Both the position numbers and the translations under genes were made by a program. A stretch of DNA of 64,000 nucleotides from Oceanicola sp. 502str15 (lineage in GTDB: Bacteria; Pseudomonadota; Alphaproteobacteria; Rhodobacterales; Rhodobacteraceae), in NCBI RefSeq assembly GCF_024105635.1, contig NZ_WYDQ01000001.1, positions 992,001 to 1,056,000 of the forward strand. The letters are read 5' to 3'. Under the pieces are notes generated by a model that worked only from the letters and a program-made list of their open reading frames with translations, was not told the DNA's origin and did not search any database. Shown in pieces: positions 18,278-31,216 of this stretch (position 1 is its first letter; each line of letters opens with the position of its first letter).

Positions 18278-18892
18278 ATGACCCACAGAAATACATTTCG
18301 AATCGTGACAATGGCCGCTGGCGCCGCGCTCGTTCTGGGTGCCGTCTCGGCAGAGGCCGCGAGTGCTTCGCGCAGCGGCGCGCGCGCCGCGCCCCAGGAT
18401 CAGGTGATCCTCGCGCGGCAGCGGTATACAGATGTGATCGCCACCCTCGAGGGGGATGGCTACCGTGTCGTGAAGATGTCGAGCACCATGCTCGGGCGCG
18501 TGAAGATCGTCGCCCAGAACCGCGTGCACCTGCGCGAGATCGTGGTCAGCCGCTCGACCGGCGAGATCAAGCATGACGTCATTCTGAAGGTCTTCAAGCT
18601 GCGCGAAGGCAGCGCCCAGGTGAAACGCTCCACCAAGAAATCGGTGAATGTCGGTGTCGGCGGCGGCGGTGTTTCTGCCGGTGGCGGCGGCGGCGGCGGC
18701 GTTTCGGTTGGCGTTGGCGGCGGCGATGGCGTGTCTGCCAACGTTGGCGGCAGCGGCGGCGTGTCGGCCAATGTCGGCGGCGGTGGCGGTGTGTCGGCCA
18801 GCGTGGGCGGCAGCGGCGGGGTTTCGGCATCGGTTGGCGGTGGGGGCGTTTCGGCTTCTGTCGGCGGTCTCGGTGTGAGCCTTGGCAACTGA
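18278..18892 (+). CDS. Exported PepSY-like protein with a Gly/Ser/Val repeat tail
   Basis: A 204-residue protein with a signal peptide cut near A-E-A-A (residue 27), a PepSY-like central domain (about 40-110: Y-T-D-V-I-A-T-L-E-G-D-G-Y-R-V, later R-E-I-V-V-S-R-S-T-G-E-I) and a tail (about 125-204) of repeats of the form G-V-S-A-[NS]-V-G-G-[SG]-G. PepSY domains usually bind or inhibit peptidases or act at the membrane surface. The tail could be a flexible surface filament or a matrix-binding segment. The 3' end overlaps the regulator gene by 11 bases, suggesting a functional pair. Confidence 0.75.
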   Translation: MTHRNTFRIVTMAAGAALVLGAVSAEAASASRSGARAAPQDQVILARQRYTDVIATLEGDGYRVVKMSSTMLGRVKIVAQNRVHLREIVVSRSTGEIKHDVILKVFKLREGSAQVKRSTKKSVNVGVGGGGVSAGGGGGGGVSVGVGGGDGVSANVGGSGGVSANVGGGGGVSASVGGSGGVSASVGGGGVSASVGGLGVSLGN

Positions 18893-19532
18893 TTTCCCCA
18901 TAGACTTCGGGGCAGGCGGCAGGCCTGCTCCGTTCAGCCGTCCGGTGCGGGAGGGGGGCAGCCCACCCGTTCCGCTGGCGCGGCTGGTCCGGCGGGGCAC
19001 GCTCTATGTGGCGTTGGCCCTGCAGGCGCTCGGTGCGCTGTTCTTCGTGGGCGACCTCTGGAGCGAGATCCTCGGGCTGCGCACTGCGCCCATTCCCTAT
19101 GAGTGGCAGGAGATGATCCAGCTCATGGCCTCGGTCGGGCTGGTCATCGGCCTCGTGGTCTCGGCGCTGTTCCTGCGGCGCAGCCAGCGCCGGGTGAGCG
19201 AGCTGAACCGTCAGGTCGACGTGGCTTCGGGCAACTTCTCGCAGCACCTGCAGCAGCTCTTCAACCAGTGGGATCTTTCCGACAGCGAGCGCAGCGTGGC
19301 GGTTTATGCCATGAAGGGCTTCTCGAATGCCGAGATTGCCAGCCTGCGCGGCACCAGCGCCTCAACCGTGAAGAGCCAGATGAACGCGGTTTACCGCAAG
19401 ACCGGCTACACCACCCGGGGGCAGTTGATTTCCTGTCTCGTGGAAGAGCTGTTCGAGGGGGTTGCCCTTCCGCAGGCCGTGGTGGACGGGATGCCCGGCG
19501 CCGAGCGCCAGATGGGCATGGCCGCCCACTAG
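18882..19532 (+). CDS. Membrane-anchored LuxR-type transcriptional regulator
   Basis: A 216-residue protein with two transmembrane helices (about residues 41-60 and 79-98), a short linker, and a C-terminal LuxR/GerE helix-turn-helix (130-190: L-S-D-S-E-R-S-V-A then G-F-S-N-A-E-I-A and S-A-S-T-V-K-S-Q-M-N). There is no receiver or autoinducer domain, so a signal would have to come through the membrane part. The TTG start at 18882 overlaps the preceding gene; a later start in the first 35 codons cannot be excluded. It probably regulates, or is controlled through, the exported protein encoded just upstream. Confidence 0.85.
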   Translation: MATDFPIDFGAGGRPAPFSRPVREGGSPPVPLARLVRRGTLYVALALQALGALFFVGDLWSEILGLRTAPIPYEWQEMIQLMASVGLVIGLVVSALFLRRSQRRVSELNRQVDVASGNFSQHLQQLFNQWDLSDSERSVAVYAMKGFSNAEIASLRGTSASTVKSQMNAVYRKTGYTTRGQLISCLVEELFEGVALPQAVVDGMPGAERQMGMAAH

Positions 19533-19534
19533 GA

Positions 19535-20671
19535 TCAGGCGCCGCGCCAGATCCAGCCACCGCCCAGCACCCGAGAGCCTTCAGGCGCGTAGAACACGCA
19601 GGCCTGCCCGGGCGATACCCCTTCTTCCGCCGCCAGAAGCTCGACCTCCGCCGTGCCATCGGCCAGCGGCCGCAGCACCGCCTCGGCCGGCGGGCGGGTG
19701 GAGCGGATGCGGGTGCGGATCTCGATCTCCTGTCCCGGCTCGAGCGGCGTGTCGCCCAGCCAGTTGATCTCGCGCACCGGCACGGCGCGTTTGGCCAGCG
19801 CCTCCTTGGGGCCGACGATCACCTGCCGGGTGTTCGGGTCGAGCTTGACGACATAGAGCGGGGTGGAGAGCCCGCCGATGCCCAGCCCGCGCCGCTGGCC
19901 GATGGTGTAGTGGATCACCCCGTTGTGCTGCGCCAGAACGTTGCCCTGCATGTCGACGATCTCGCCCGGCTCGCCCGCGCCGGGGCGCAGCTTTTCGATC
20001 ACGCTCGCGTAGTTGCCATTGGGCACGAAGCAGATGTCCTGGCTGTCGGGCTTGTCGGCCACCTCCAGCCCGTGCTTCTGCGCCAGCGCGCGGGTTTCGG
20101 CCTTGGAGGTCAGGTGGCCGAGGGGGAAGCGCAGGAAGGAGAGCTGCTCGGGGGTGGTGGAGAACAGGAAATACGACTGGTCGCGGTTCTCGTCGCCCGC
20201 CATGTGCAGCTCGGGCCCGTGCGCGCCGGCCTTGCGCTGGATGTAATGGCCTGTCGCCATGCAATCGGCGTCGAGATCCTTGGCGGTTTCGAGCAGGTCC
20301 TTGAACTTCACCCGCTCGTTGCAGCGGATGCAGGGCACCGGGGTTGCGCCGGCAAGGTAGCTTTCGGCGAATTCCTCGATCACCGCATCCTTGAAGATGT
20401 TCTCGTAGTCGAGGACGTAATGCGGGAAGCCCATGGTTTCGGCCACGCGGCGGGCGTCGTGGATATCGACCCCGGCACAGCAGGCGCCCTTCTTGGCGAG
20501 CGCCGCGCCGTGATCGTAGAGCTGGAGGGTGACGCCGACCACGTCGTAGCCCTGGCTCTTGAGTTCGGCGGCCACCACGGAGGAGTCGACCCCGCCCGAC
20601 ATGGCAACGACCACCCGGGTCTGTTCCGGGGGCTTGGCGAATCCGAGGGAGTTGAGCGCGTCGAGCGGCAT
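19535..20671 (-). CDS. mnmA: tRNA-specific 2-thiouridylase
   Basis: MnmA thiolates U34 of tRNAs for Lys, Glu and Gln. The 378-residue enzyme has the PP-loop S-G-G-V-D-S-S (25-31) and two catalytic cysteines: C117 in P-C-I-R-C-N and C214 in S-Q-D-I-C-F. It converges on the LuxR-type gene with only two bases between stops. Confidence 0.96.
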   Translation of the reverse strand: MPLDALNSLGFAKPPEQTRVVVAMSGGVDSSVVAAELKSQGYDVVGVTLQLYDHGAALAKKGACCAGVDIHDARRVAETMGFPHYVLDYENIFKDAVIEEFAESYLAGATPVPCIRCNERVKFKDLLETAKDLDADCMATGHYIQRKAGAHGPELHMAGDENRDQSYFLFSTTPEQLSFLRFPLGHLTSKAETRALAQKHGLEVADKPDSQDICFVPNGNYASVIEKLRPGAGEPGEIVDMQGNVLAQHNGVIHYTIGQRRGLGIGGLSTPLYVVKLDPNTRQVIVGPKEALAKRAVPVREINWLGDTPLEPGQEIEIRTRIRSTRPPAEAVLRPLADGTAEVELLAAEEGVSPGQACVFYAPEGSRVLGGGWIWRGA

Positions 20672-20810
20672 GGGGAAGGGTCCGGGGTTGGATGAGTCGG
20701 TGAAGAAGGGGGGAATATAGGAAAATCCTAAGTACTCTCAAGGGTGGGTTCATTCCCCGTTAAGCCGCACGTGCCTATATGCTCATGTTCAGGCGAATGG
20801 CGAGACAGGC

Positions 20811-21083
20811 ATGTTCCTCAAACGCATAGATGGCCCACGCGCGGTGACGCTGCCAGATGGATCGGTGATGACCCGAGCCGATCTGCCGTCGCGCGAGACG
20901 CGCCGCTGGGTGGCCAGCCGAAAGGCCGCCGTGGTGCGGGCGGTGGAGAACGGCTTGATTTCGCTCGAAGACTGCATGGAAACCTACGCGATTTCCGAAG
21001 AGGAATATGCCAGCTGGGCGCAGGCGGTGGCCGCGCATGGCGAGCAGGCGCTGAAGGCGACGAGCTTGCAGAAGTTTCGCTGA
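20811..21083 (+). CDS. sciP: DUF1153 protein, SciP-type CtrA antagonist
   Basis: A 90-residue helical protein of the DUF1153 family, with L-P-D-G-S-V-M-T-R-A-D-L-P, the R-R-W-V-A-S-R-K-A-A-V-V motif and I-S-E-E-E-Y-A-S-W. In Caulobacter, SciP binds CtrA at promoters and blocks recruitment of RNA polymerase. Here it lies 174 bases upstream of ctrA on the same strand, an arrangement that supports the assignment. Whether it antagonises CtrA in this organism is inferred from the family. Confidence 0.88.
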   Translation: MFLKRIDGPRAVTLPDGSVMTRADLPSRETRRWVASRKAAVVRAVENGLISLEDCMETYAISEEEYASWAQAVAAHGEQALKATSLQKFR

Positions 21084-21257
21084 GCGCATCGGCTGCCCGG
21101 GTCTTCCGCGGTACTTCACCTGTGCAAAACCAACTCCCCAAAAATAGTGATATGGACAACGTTGGGTTGTAGCCTGACACTGTTTACCATTGGTAACTGG
21201 CAATTAACCATTGTGATGCATGGTCAAAGTTGAACAGTAGATAAACGGAGCATTCCG
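21084..21257 (+). promoter_or_regulatory. ctrA promoter region with a CtrA-like box
   Basis: GTAA-N7-TTAAC at 21193-21208 differs by one base from the full CtrA site TTAA-N7-TTAAC, and TTTACCAT just upstream (21183-21190) resembles the half-site TTAACCAT. The sites lie 50-75 bases before the ctrA start, as expected for autoregulation. Binding is inferred from the consensus only. Confidence 0.6.
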
Positions 21258-21977
21258 ATGCGCATACTCTTGGTTGAAGACGATCCCACGACCTCAAAAA
21301 GCATCGAGATGATGCTGACCCACGCCAACCTGAACGTCTACTCGACGGATCTGGGAGAAGAGGGGATCGACCTTGCCAAGCTCTATGACTACGACCTGAT
21401 CCTGCTCGATCTCAACCTCCCCGACATGACGGGCCATGAAGTGCTCAGACAACTCAGGCTTGCACGGATCGACACGCCGATCCTGATCCTGTCGGGCGCT
21501 GATGACACCGAGAACAAGATCAAGGGGTTCGGCTTTGGCGCCGACGACTACCTGACCAAGCCGTTCCACCGCGAGGAGCTGGTGGCGCGGATCCACGCGA
21601 TCATCCGCCGCTCGAAGGGCCACGCGCAATCGGTCATCAAGACCGGCAAGATCGTGGTGAACCTCGATGCCAAGACGGTGGAGGTGGAGGGGCGTGCGGT
21701 GCACCTGACGGGCAAGGAGTACCAGATGCTGGAGCTTCTGAGCCTGCGCAAGGGCACGACGCTGACCAAGGAGATGTTTCTCAACCATCTCTATGGCGGC
21801 ATGGACGAGCCCGAGCTGAAGATCATCGACGTGTTCATCTGCAAGCTGCGCAAGAAGCTGGCCACGGCCACGGGCGGCGACAATCATATCGAAACGGTCT
21901 GGGGCCGGGGCTACGTGCTGCGCGATCCCGAACCGATGGAAGACAGCGGCGACAATCGCCTCGCCGTCGGCGCCTGA
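21258..21977 (+). CDS. ctrA: Cell cycle response regulator CtrA
   Basis: CtrA is an OmpR-class response regulator. In Rhodobacterales it chiefly controls motility, gene transfer agents and related traits rather than viability. The 239-residue protein has an N-terminal receiver (1-120) with acidic pocket E7-D8-D9, phospho-acceptor D51 in L-L-D-L-N-L-P-D-M and the K of L-T-K-P-F, then a winged-helix DNA-binding domain (about 125-232) with the conserved [10 protein letters not shown]. No cognate kinase or CckA-ChpT gene lies nearby. Confidence 0.97.
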   Translation: MRILLVEDDPTTSKSIEMMLTHANLNVYSTDLGEEGIDLAKLYDYDLILLDLNLPDMTGHEVLRQLRLARIDTPILILSGADDTENKIKGFGFGADDYLTKPFHREELVARIHAIIRRSKGHAQSVIKTGKIVVNLDAKTVEVEGRAVHLTGKEYQMLELLSLRKGTTLTKEMFLNHLYGGMDEPELKIIDVFICKLRKKLATATGGDNHIETVWGRGYVLRDPEPMEDSGDNRLAVGA

Positions 21978-22019
21978 GCGCGGCGCCGGCGGTGTGGCCC
22001 CTTCGCGGGCCCGCCGCGC
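21978..22019 (+). terminator. GC-rich inverted repeat after ctrA
   Basis: GCGCGGCG (21978-21985) pairs with CGCCGCGC (22012-22019), with further internal pairing, directly after the ctrA stop. It has no T-run, so it may act as a Rho-assisted or partial terminator before ligA. Confidence 0.4.
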
Positions 22020-22067
22020 GCTGTGCCTCCCGGGGCCGGACGCCCGGGCCTGCGGACGTCAGCATGA

Positions 22068-26491
<4,424 letters not shown>

Positions 26492-26556
26492 CCTTTTGTT
26501 CTCAAAAGGTTAACGCCGGGATTGCCCCTTTGTTCACGAATGTTCTCAAAAAGTTC
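26492..26556 (+). promoter_or_regulatory. LexA (SOS) box pair
   Basis: GTTC-N7-GTTC at 26542-26556 is a perfect match to the alphaproteobacterial LexA site. A second site with one mismatch, GTTC-N7-GTTA, is at 26498-26512, and a third GTTC at 26532-26535. The first lies inside a hairpin CCTTTTG-ttct-CAAAAGG (26492-26509) that may also end recG transcription. The arrangement predicts DNA-damage induction of the tiny gene at 26619. Confidence 0.8.
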
Positions 26557-26618
26557 TAGACATGAGGTCGATGATATGAGAACAAAGGTGCAACGAAACA
26601 CTTCAAGGATCACCGCCC

Positions 26619-26729
26619 ATGATCACAAAGCTCACCCACCGCATACCGCCCCTGGCACAGGATGCCATTGGCGCCGTCTCCCTGATGGTTCTGCTGGTCG
26701 GGGGGCTGCATCTGCCCGGTCTTCTCTGA
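26619..26729 (+). CDS. 36-residue single-helix membrane protein under a predicted SOS promoter
   Basis: ATG at 26619 with AAGGA about ten bases upstream encodes 36 residues: a short basic N-terminus (M-I-T-K-L-T-H-R) and one hydrophobic segment (about 17-36, A-I-G-A-V-S-L-M-V-L-L-V-G-G-L). The perfect LexA box ends 62 bases before the start. In Caulobacter, SidA, a 29-residue inner-membrane protein induced by SOS, blocks cell division; this gene shares size, topology and predicted control, though I do not claim homology. Confidence 0.6.
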   Translation: MITKLTHRIPPLAQDAIGAVSLMVLLVGGLHLPGLL

Positions 26730-26740
26730 GGTTTTTCTCT

Positions 26741-26946
26741 GCGGGGTGACATCTGCCTCTTGTCACCTTGCTTGCCTGCGGTCCAGGGACCGGGCGCGCT
26801 GCATCCATCTGTCCCCAACTTCGGGATGCATTGCGCTCCTTGCCTGTTCCGAGCGTCTTCATGGGCCTTCCCCGCCCGGCGCCCGGTTCCTGTCTCCGTC
26901 CTTGCCTGCCGCCGCCACCCAGCCCGGGTGTGCGGCGGTTTTTTTT
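26741..26946 (+). ncRNA. Structured transcribed tail or candidate small RNA
   Basis: After the mini-gene come 200 bases without a coding frame but with several hairpins. GGTGACA (26745-26751) pairs with TGTCACC (26761-26767), and a GCATCC/GGATGC arm forms around 26812-26833. The region ends in a strong terminator, CCGCCGCCACCC (26909-26920) with GGGTGTGCGGCGG (26926-26938) followed by eight T residues. It could be the 3' region of the SOS mRNA or a separate regulatory RNA; no known RNA family is recognised. Confidence 0.45.
26909..26946 (+). terminator. Rho-independent terminator of the SOS-linked transcript
   Basis: A 12-bp stem with a single bulged T and a five-base loop, followed by TTTTTTTT (26939-26946). 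It is one of the best terminators in the window. Confidence 0.9.
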
Positions 26947-26999
26947 GTCCGGAGGTGGCACGAGGCGCCAGACGGGCGCAGGCGGGCGGCAGGTGCATC

Positions 27000-27019
27000 T
27001 TCTTGCCGAAAATATCTCC
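27000..27019 (+). repeat. Degenerate copy of the dispersed repeat
   Basis: Eighteen of 20 bases match the outer half of the 52-bp repeat (TTCTTGC..A-AATATCTCC). The G-rich hairpin half is replaced by an unrelated short sequence. Again it lies between transcription units. Confidence 0.6.
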
Positions 27020-27032
27020 CGCCGGAGGCAAA

Positions 27033-27060
27033 CAAATAAAAGGAATGCGCCGCAAGGCGC
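27033..27060 (-). terminator. Rho-independent terminator after the Fe-S scaffold gene
   Basis: Read on the minus strand, the stem GCGCC-ttgc-GGCGC (27060-27047) is followed by the T-rich run ATTCCTTTTATTT, 20 bases past the stop codon. Confidence 0.75.
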
Positions 27061-27079
27061 TCAATTCGACAGGAGCAGA

Positions 27080-27520
27080 TCAGCCCGCGGCCTGCTCCAT
27101 GGCTTCTGCGGTGGCCTCGAGCGCCAGCATGATCGAGGCATGGCGGTTGCGGTAGTCGCGGGCGGGCAGGAGCACTTCGTAGGCGTCGAAGGGGGCATCG
27201 GGCACCGGGCCCTCGGCGGTGAGCATGGCCTTGAGCTGGTCGCGGGCCGTGGTGATCTCTTCGGCGGTGCGCCCGATCACCTGCGCCCCGACGATGGCGG
27301 CGGAGGCCTGGCCGAGGGCACAGGCCTTCACGTCCTGCCCGAACTGCGCGATCCGCCCGTCTTCGACCACCAGATCGACGGTGACGGTGGAGCCGCAGAG
27401 CGGCGAGCGGCGCTTGACGGTGGCCTGGGGCGTATCGAGGCGGTCGGTCAGCGGAATATCCGCGGCCAGCGCCAGAATCCGGCCCGAGTAGAGCTTTATA
27501 AGGTCATTTTCGGCGTTCAT
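27080..27520 (-). CDS. Iron-sulfur cluster assembly scaffold, IscU/NifU-like
   Basis: A 146-residue IscU/SufU-fold protein. The start at 27520 is fixed by GGAGG. It has the cluster-ligand cysteines C42 (P-L-C-G-S) and C67 (K-A-C-A-L-G-Q-A-S), but where IscU has its third cysteine near the C-terminus this protein reads N-R-H-A-S-I-M-L. The protein therefore has only two cysteines. It may be a specialised or degenerate scaffold. It is divergent from hisI across 66 bases. Confidence 0.82.
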   Translation of the reverse strand: MNAENDLIKLYSGRILALAADIPLTDRLDTPQATVKRRSPLCGSTVTVDLVVEDGRIAQFGQDVKACALGQASAAIVGAQVIGRTAEEITTARDQLKAMLTAEGPVPDAPFDAYEVLLPARDYRNRHASIMLALEATAEAMEQAAG

Positions 27521-27586
27521 GGGGTTGGCCTCCGGCACGTGCACCCCATAGATAGCCGCGAGGGTGCGGAATGCAAAGGAGCGGGC

Positions 27587-27946
27587 ATGTCGTTTGACAC
27601 CGATACATTGGTCTATGACGCGAAGGGGTTGATCCCCGCCGTGGCGCAGGATGCGGCGAGCGGCGAGGTGCTCATGGTGGCCTGGATGAACGCCGAGGCG
27701 GTTGCGCGGACGCTGGAGACTGGCCGGGTGACCTACTGGTCGCGCTCGCGCGCGGCGTTCTGGGTGAAGGGCGAGACTTCGGGGCATGTGCAGCGGCTGG
27801 TGGAGCTGCGGGTGGATTGCGACCGCGATTGCCTGCTGGTGCTGGTCGAGCAGGAGGGGCCTGCCTGCCACACCAACCGGCGCAGTTGCTTCTACACGGC
27901 GGTTCGGGAGGGTGAAGAGGTGGTGATCTCGGAGCCGATCGCGTGA
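27587..27946 (+). CDS. hisI: Phosphoribosyl-AMP cyclohydrolase
   Basis: HisI opens the purine ring of PR-AMP in histidine synthesis. The 119-residue, monofunctional (no HisE domain) protein has the zinc ligands C-D-R-D-C and the [12 protein letters not shown] signature, plus [14 protein letters not shown] precedes the ATG. Other his genes are not in the window. Confidence 0.96.
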   Translation: MSFDTDTLVYDAKGLIPAVAQDAASGEVLMVAWMNAEAVARTLETGRVTYWSRSRAAFWVKGETSGHVQRLVELRVDCDRDCLLVLVEQEGPACHTNRRSCFYTAVREGEEVVISEPIA

Positions 27947-27956
27947 AGGTCCGGCT

Positions 27957-28802
27957 CTAAAGCCCTACTATCGCACGAATTTCCTCCGGGCTCATCCCGT
28001 CGTCGCGATAGCGGGCGATGGCGCGGGCGTCATCGCGCTTGGCGAGCCGCTTGCCGTTGTCGTCACGGATGAGCGGATGGTGGTGATAGGCGGGCACCGG
28101 CAGGTCGAGCAGCATTTGCAGGAAGCGGTGGAGGAAGGTAGCGGTGAAGAGGTCTTCGCCGCGGATGACGTGGGTGATGCCCTGCGCGGCATCATCCACG
28201 ACCACCGAGAGGTGATAGCTGGCGCCCATCTGGGGGCGGGCGAGCACTGGATCGCCGATGCCGGTGAGCAGGTAGTCGGCCGTCAGCAGGTGCTGGCCGG
28301 CGTGGGCGGGGCCGGTTTCGGTGAAGCCCGGCAGGGCGCCCTGGCCGAGGGCCTTTTCGACATTGAGGCGGATGGCATCGCCCGGCGCGGCCTCCGACAT
28401 CGGACGGGCGCGGCAGGTGCCGGGGTAGATCAGCCCATCGGGGCCGAAGTGCGGCGCGCCTTCCTGCGGGGCGGAGGCGGCGGCGGTGATGTCACGGCGG
28501 GAGCACTGGCAGGGATAGGTGAGGCCCTGTGCCGCGAGCGCGTCGAGGGCGGCGCGATAGTCGGGCAGGTGCTCGGACTGGCGGCGGCAGGGCTCGGGCC
28601 AGGTGAGGCCGAGCCAGGCGAGATCGCCCTTGAGTTGGTTTTCCCACTCGGGTCGGGCGCGGGACTGGTCGAGATCGTCGATCCGCAGCAGAAAGCGGCC
28701 CCCGGCGGCGCGGGCCCTGTCGGCGGCGGTGAGGGCCGAGAAGGCATGGCCCAGGTGCAGCGGGCCAGTGGGAGATGGGGCGAAGCGGGTGGTGAATGTC
28801 AC
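27957..28802 (-). CDS. gluQ: Glutamyl-Q tRNA(Asp) synthetase
   Basis: A 281-residue truncated glutamyl-tRNA synthetase that lacks the anticodon-binding half and attaches Glu to queuosine of tRNA-Asp. It has F-A-P-S-P-T-G, the HIGH-type H16-L-G-H19, zinc-site cysteines (C-Q-C ... Y-P-G-T-C) and the KMSKS-like K-R-L-A-K-R-D near the C-terminus. A GTG start overlaps the trmFO stop (GTGA). Confidence 0.94.
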   Translation of the reverse strand: MTFTTRFAPSPTGPLHLGHAFSALTAADRARAAGGRFLLRIDDLDQSRARPEWENQLKGDLAWLGLTWPEPCRRQSEHLPDYRAALDALAAQGLTYPCQCSRRDITAAASAPQEGAPHFGPDGLIYPGTCRARPMSEAAPGDAIRLNVEKALGQGALPGFTETGPAHAGQHLLTADYLLTGIGDPVLARPQMGASYHLSVVVDDAAQGITHVIRGEDLFTATFLHRFLQMLLDLPVPAYHHHPLIRDDNGKRLAKRDDARAIARYRDDGMSPEEIRAIVGL

Positions 28803-30163
28803 GCGGTTTCAGCAGGTTGTGCGGCGGCGTTCAACCAGCCCTGCCAGTCTTCCTTGGCGCGGTCGGTGTAGGCCTTGTAGCGGTCCTTGCGGCCGCGCCG
28901 CCCGCCCTTGGCCTCGACCGGAGGGAAGAGCCCGAAGTTGACGTTCATCGGCTGGAAGGTCTTGGCCTCGGCGCCGCCGGTGATGTGGGTGACGAGCGCG
29001 CCCATGGCGGTGGTCTGCGGCACCGGAGGAAGCCTTTCGCCGCGCAGCTCGGCCAGCGCAAGGCGGCCTGCGAGGAGGCCCATCGCGGTGCTTTCGACGT
29101 AGCCTTCGACGCCGGTGATCTGGCCGGCGAAGCGGATGTGGGGCTGGGACTTGAGGCGCATTTCATCGTCAAGCAGCGTGGGGCTGTTGAGGAAGGTGTT
29201 GCGGTGGATGCCGCCGAGGCGGGCGAAGCTGGCGTTTTCCAGCCCGGGGATCATTTTGAAAACAGCGGTTTGCGCGCCGTACTTCATCTTGGTCTGGAAG
29301 CCGACGATGTTGAAGAGCGTGCCGAGCTTGTTGTCGCGCCGGAGCTGGACAACGGCATAGGCCTTCTCTTCGGGTTTGTGGCTGTTGGTCAGGCCGATGG
29401 GCTTCATGGGGCCGTGGCGCAGGGTTTCGCGGCCCCGCTCGGCCATGACCTCGATCGGCAGGCAGCCGTCGAAATACTTTGCCGTCTCGCCCTCGCGGAA
29501 CTCGGTCTTGTCGGCTTCGAGCAGCGCGTCGATGAAGGCTTCATACTGCTCGCGGTTCATCGGGCAGTTCATGTAGGCGGTGCGCTCTTCTTCGGTCTCG
29601 CCCTTGTCGTAGCGCGACTGCATCCAGGCGACCGACATGTCGACGGTATCAGCGTGGACGATGGGGGCGATGGCATCGAAAAAGGCGAGCGCCTCGGCGC
29701 CGGTTTCGGCGGCGATGGCCTCTGCCAGCGCGCCGGAGGTCAGCGGGCCGGTGGCGATGATGGCGAGGCCGTCCTCGGGCTTGGGAAGGGCGGTGACTTC
29801 GGCCTCGGAAACGGTGACGAGCGGATGGGCGCGAAGCTGCGCGGTGATCCACTCGGAGAACGGCTCGCGGTCGATCCCGAGGGCCGAACCTGCAGGCAGG
29901 GCGTGGCGGTCGGCGGCGGAAATCACGAGACCCTGCGCGGCGCGCATCTCCCAGTGGAGCAGGCCGACGGCATTTTGCTCGTCGTCATCGGAGCGGAAGG
30001 AATTGGAGCAGACCATTTCGGCGAAGTTGCCGGTCTGGTGGGCGAAGGTGCCGACGTGGGGGCGCATCTCGTGCAGCACCACGGGCTGGCCGGCCTGAAC
30101 GGCCTGCCAGGCGGCCTCGGAGCCAGCCATGCCTGCACCGATGATGTGGAGAGGTTTTGTCAT
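28799..30163 (-). CDS. trmFO: Methylenetetrahydrofolate-tRNA-(uracil-5-)-methyltransferase
   Basis: TrmFO makes ribothymidine 54 in tRNA using methylene-THF and FAD. The 454-residue protein starts with the FAD motif [13 protein letters not shown] and has the conserved Y-M-N-C-P-M and G-I-H-R-N-T-F stretches. It is coupled to gluQ, so two tRNA-modification genes form one unit. Confidence 0.96.
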   Translation of the reverse strand: MTKPLHIIGAGMAGSEAAWQAVQAGQPVVLHEMRPHVGTFAHQTGNFAEMVCSNSFRSDDDEQNAVGLLHWEMRAAQGLVISAADRHALPAGSALGIDREPFSEWITAQLRAHPLVTVSEAEVTALPKPEDGLAIIATGPLTSGALAEAIAAETGAEALAFFDAIAPIVHADTVDMSVAWMQSRYDKGETEEERTAYMNCPMNREQYEAFIDALLEADKTEFREGETAKYFDGCLPIEVMAERGRETLRHGPMKPIGLTNSHKPEEKAYAVVQLRRDNKLGTLFNIVGFQTKMKYGAQTAVFKMIPGLENASFARLGGIHRNTFLNSPTLLDDEMRLKSQPHIRFAGQITGVEGYVESTAMGLLAGRLALAELRGERLPPVPQTTAMGALVTHITGGAEAKTFQPMNVNFGLFPPVEAKGGRRGRKDRYKAYTDRAKEDWQGWLNAAAQPAETA

Positions 30164-30202
30164 GGGGGCGGAGATAGGGCCTCCGCCCCGATTTGGAAAG
30201 CC

Positions 30203-30991
30203 CTAGCGGTTGGCGACGAAGTCCCAGACCATGTTTCGCTCGAGCAGCGGGCGCAGGGGCCGGACCGGGGCGAAGCTGCGGGCGGCGGCGGCGGCGCGGG
30301 CCGTGCGGGGGCCGCCGATGCGGGCGGTGAGGCCGATGGCGAGGCGGGTTTCGGCGGTGGTGAGGCTGCCGGAGATCCGGGTGTGGCTGGCGCCGATGTA
30401 GGCCTCGATCGGGGCCGAGGGCAGGGCGTAGGCGAGGCCGAGATCATAGGTGGCGGCGGTGAAGGAGGCGCGGGCCTCGTCGGCATCGAGCAGGGCGATC
30501 GAGCCGGTGAGGGAGAGCTGGTCGGTCAGGGCCTGACGGGCGCCGAGGCTGGCGAAGATATAGTCGACCTCGGAGGGATCGGCGCGGCCCAGACCGGCGC
30601 GGGCGGTGAGGGTGGTGGCGGTGCCGAGGCTCCAGATGCCCTCGACCCCGGCATCGAAGGTTGCGGCCTCGGTGTCGTTGGCGTCGGCATAGGCGAGGAA
30701 GATCCCGTACTTTGCCTGCCGGGTGGGCTGGAGATAGAGGTGACCGGCGATGGCCCCGAACCATGTGGCGCCATAATCGACCACGGTCACATCCAGCTGA
30801 AAGCCGTGCTGCGCTGTGATGGCGAAACCGGCATTTGCGTCGAGCGTGGTGAGGCTGCCGCTGTCGCCGCTGATGTGGCCGAGCGAGAGTTCGGCGCCGG
30901 AAAAGCCGATGGCGGAGCTTTGGGCGAGCAGGGTGGAGGGCAGCAGGAAGCTGGCCACGGCAATTGCTGCCGCGGTGATGCGGGTTTTCAT
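30203..30991 (-). CDS. Outer-membrane beta-barrel-like protein of unknown function
   Basis: A 262-residue exported protein. AGGAGT fixes the start at 30991, and a signal peptide ends at L-L-A-Q. The mature sequence alternates hydrophobic and polar residues in about eight to ten strand-like segments with Gly turns (for example A-G-H-L-Y-L-Q-P-T, T-Y-D-L-G-L-A-Y-A), as in small porin-like barrels. It does not end in Phe or Trp, so classic barrel sorting is not certain. It is 39 bases upstream of trmFO on the same strand. Confidence 0.7.
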   Translation of the reverse strand: MKTRITAAAIAVASFLLPSTLLAQSSAIGFSGAELSLGHISGDSGSLTTLDANAGFAITAQHGFQLDVTVVDYGATWFGAIAGHLYLQPTRQAKYGIFLAYADANDTEAATFDAGVEGIWSLGTATTLTARAGLGRADPSEVDYIFASLGARQALTDQLSLTGSIALLDADEARASFTAATYDLGLAYALPSAPIEAYIGASHTRISGSLTTAETRLAIGLTARIGGPRTARAAAAARSFAPVRPLRPLLERNMVWDFVANR

Positions 30992-31147
30992 GGGGTTACT
31001 CCTCGATGTGTGAGACAGAGCCCCCAACCACCGGCGCTGTCGTTCGCCCAAGTTTTGCCCTAAAGCCCGCCAAATTTGAACAGAATCCGTAACCCTTGGT
31101 TAACCGCCCGCCCCTGCAAGGGGGGCCAAAGAAGGGGCCTGGAAACG

Positions 31148-31181
31148 AAAAGGGGGCGCCGCAAAAACACGCGACGCCCCT
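31148..31181 (-). terminator. Rho-independent terminator
   Basis: On the minus strand an AGGGGCGTCGC arm (31181-31171) pairs, with one mismatch, with GCGGCGCCCCCT (31162-31151), followed by TTTT. It ends the membrane-protein transcript from 31618. Confidence 0.75.
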
Positions 31182-31216
31182 GAGTTTAAGTCCGTTCGAC
31201 CAGTGCGGTTACGATG

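Noticed and set aside
28796..31063. A 755-codon plus-strand frame opposite trmFO and the barrel-like protein
   Set aside because: Gly/Val/Ala/His-rich antisense shadow; the minus-strand frames have clear family motifs and ribosome sites.
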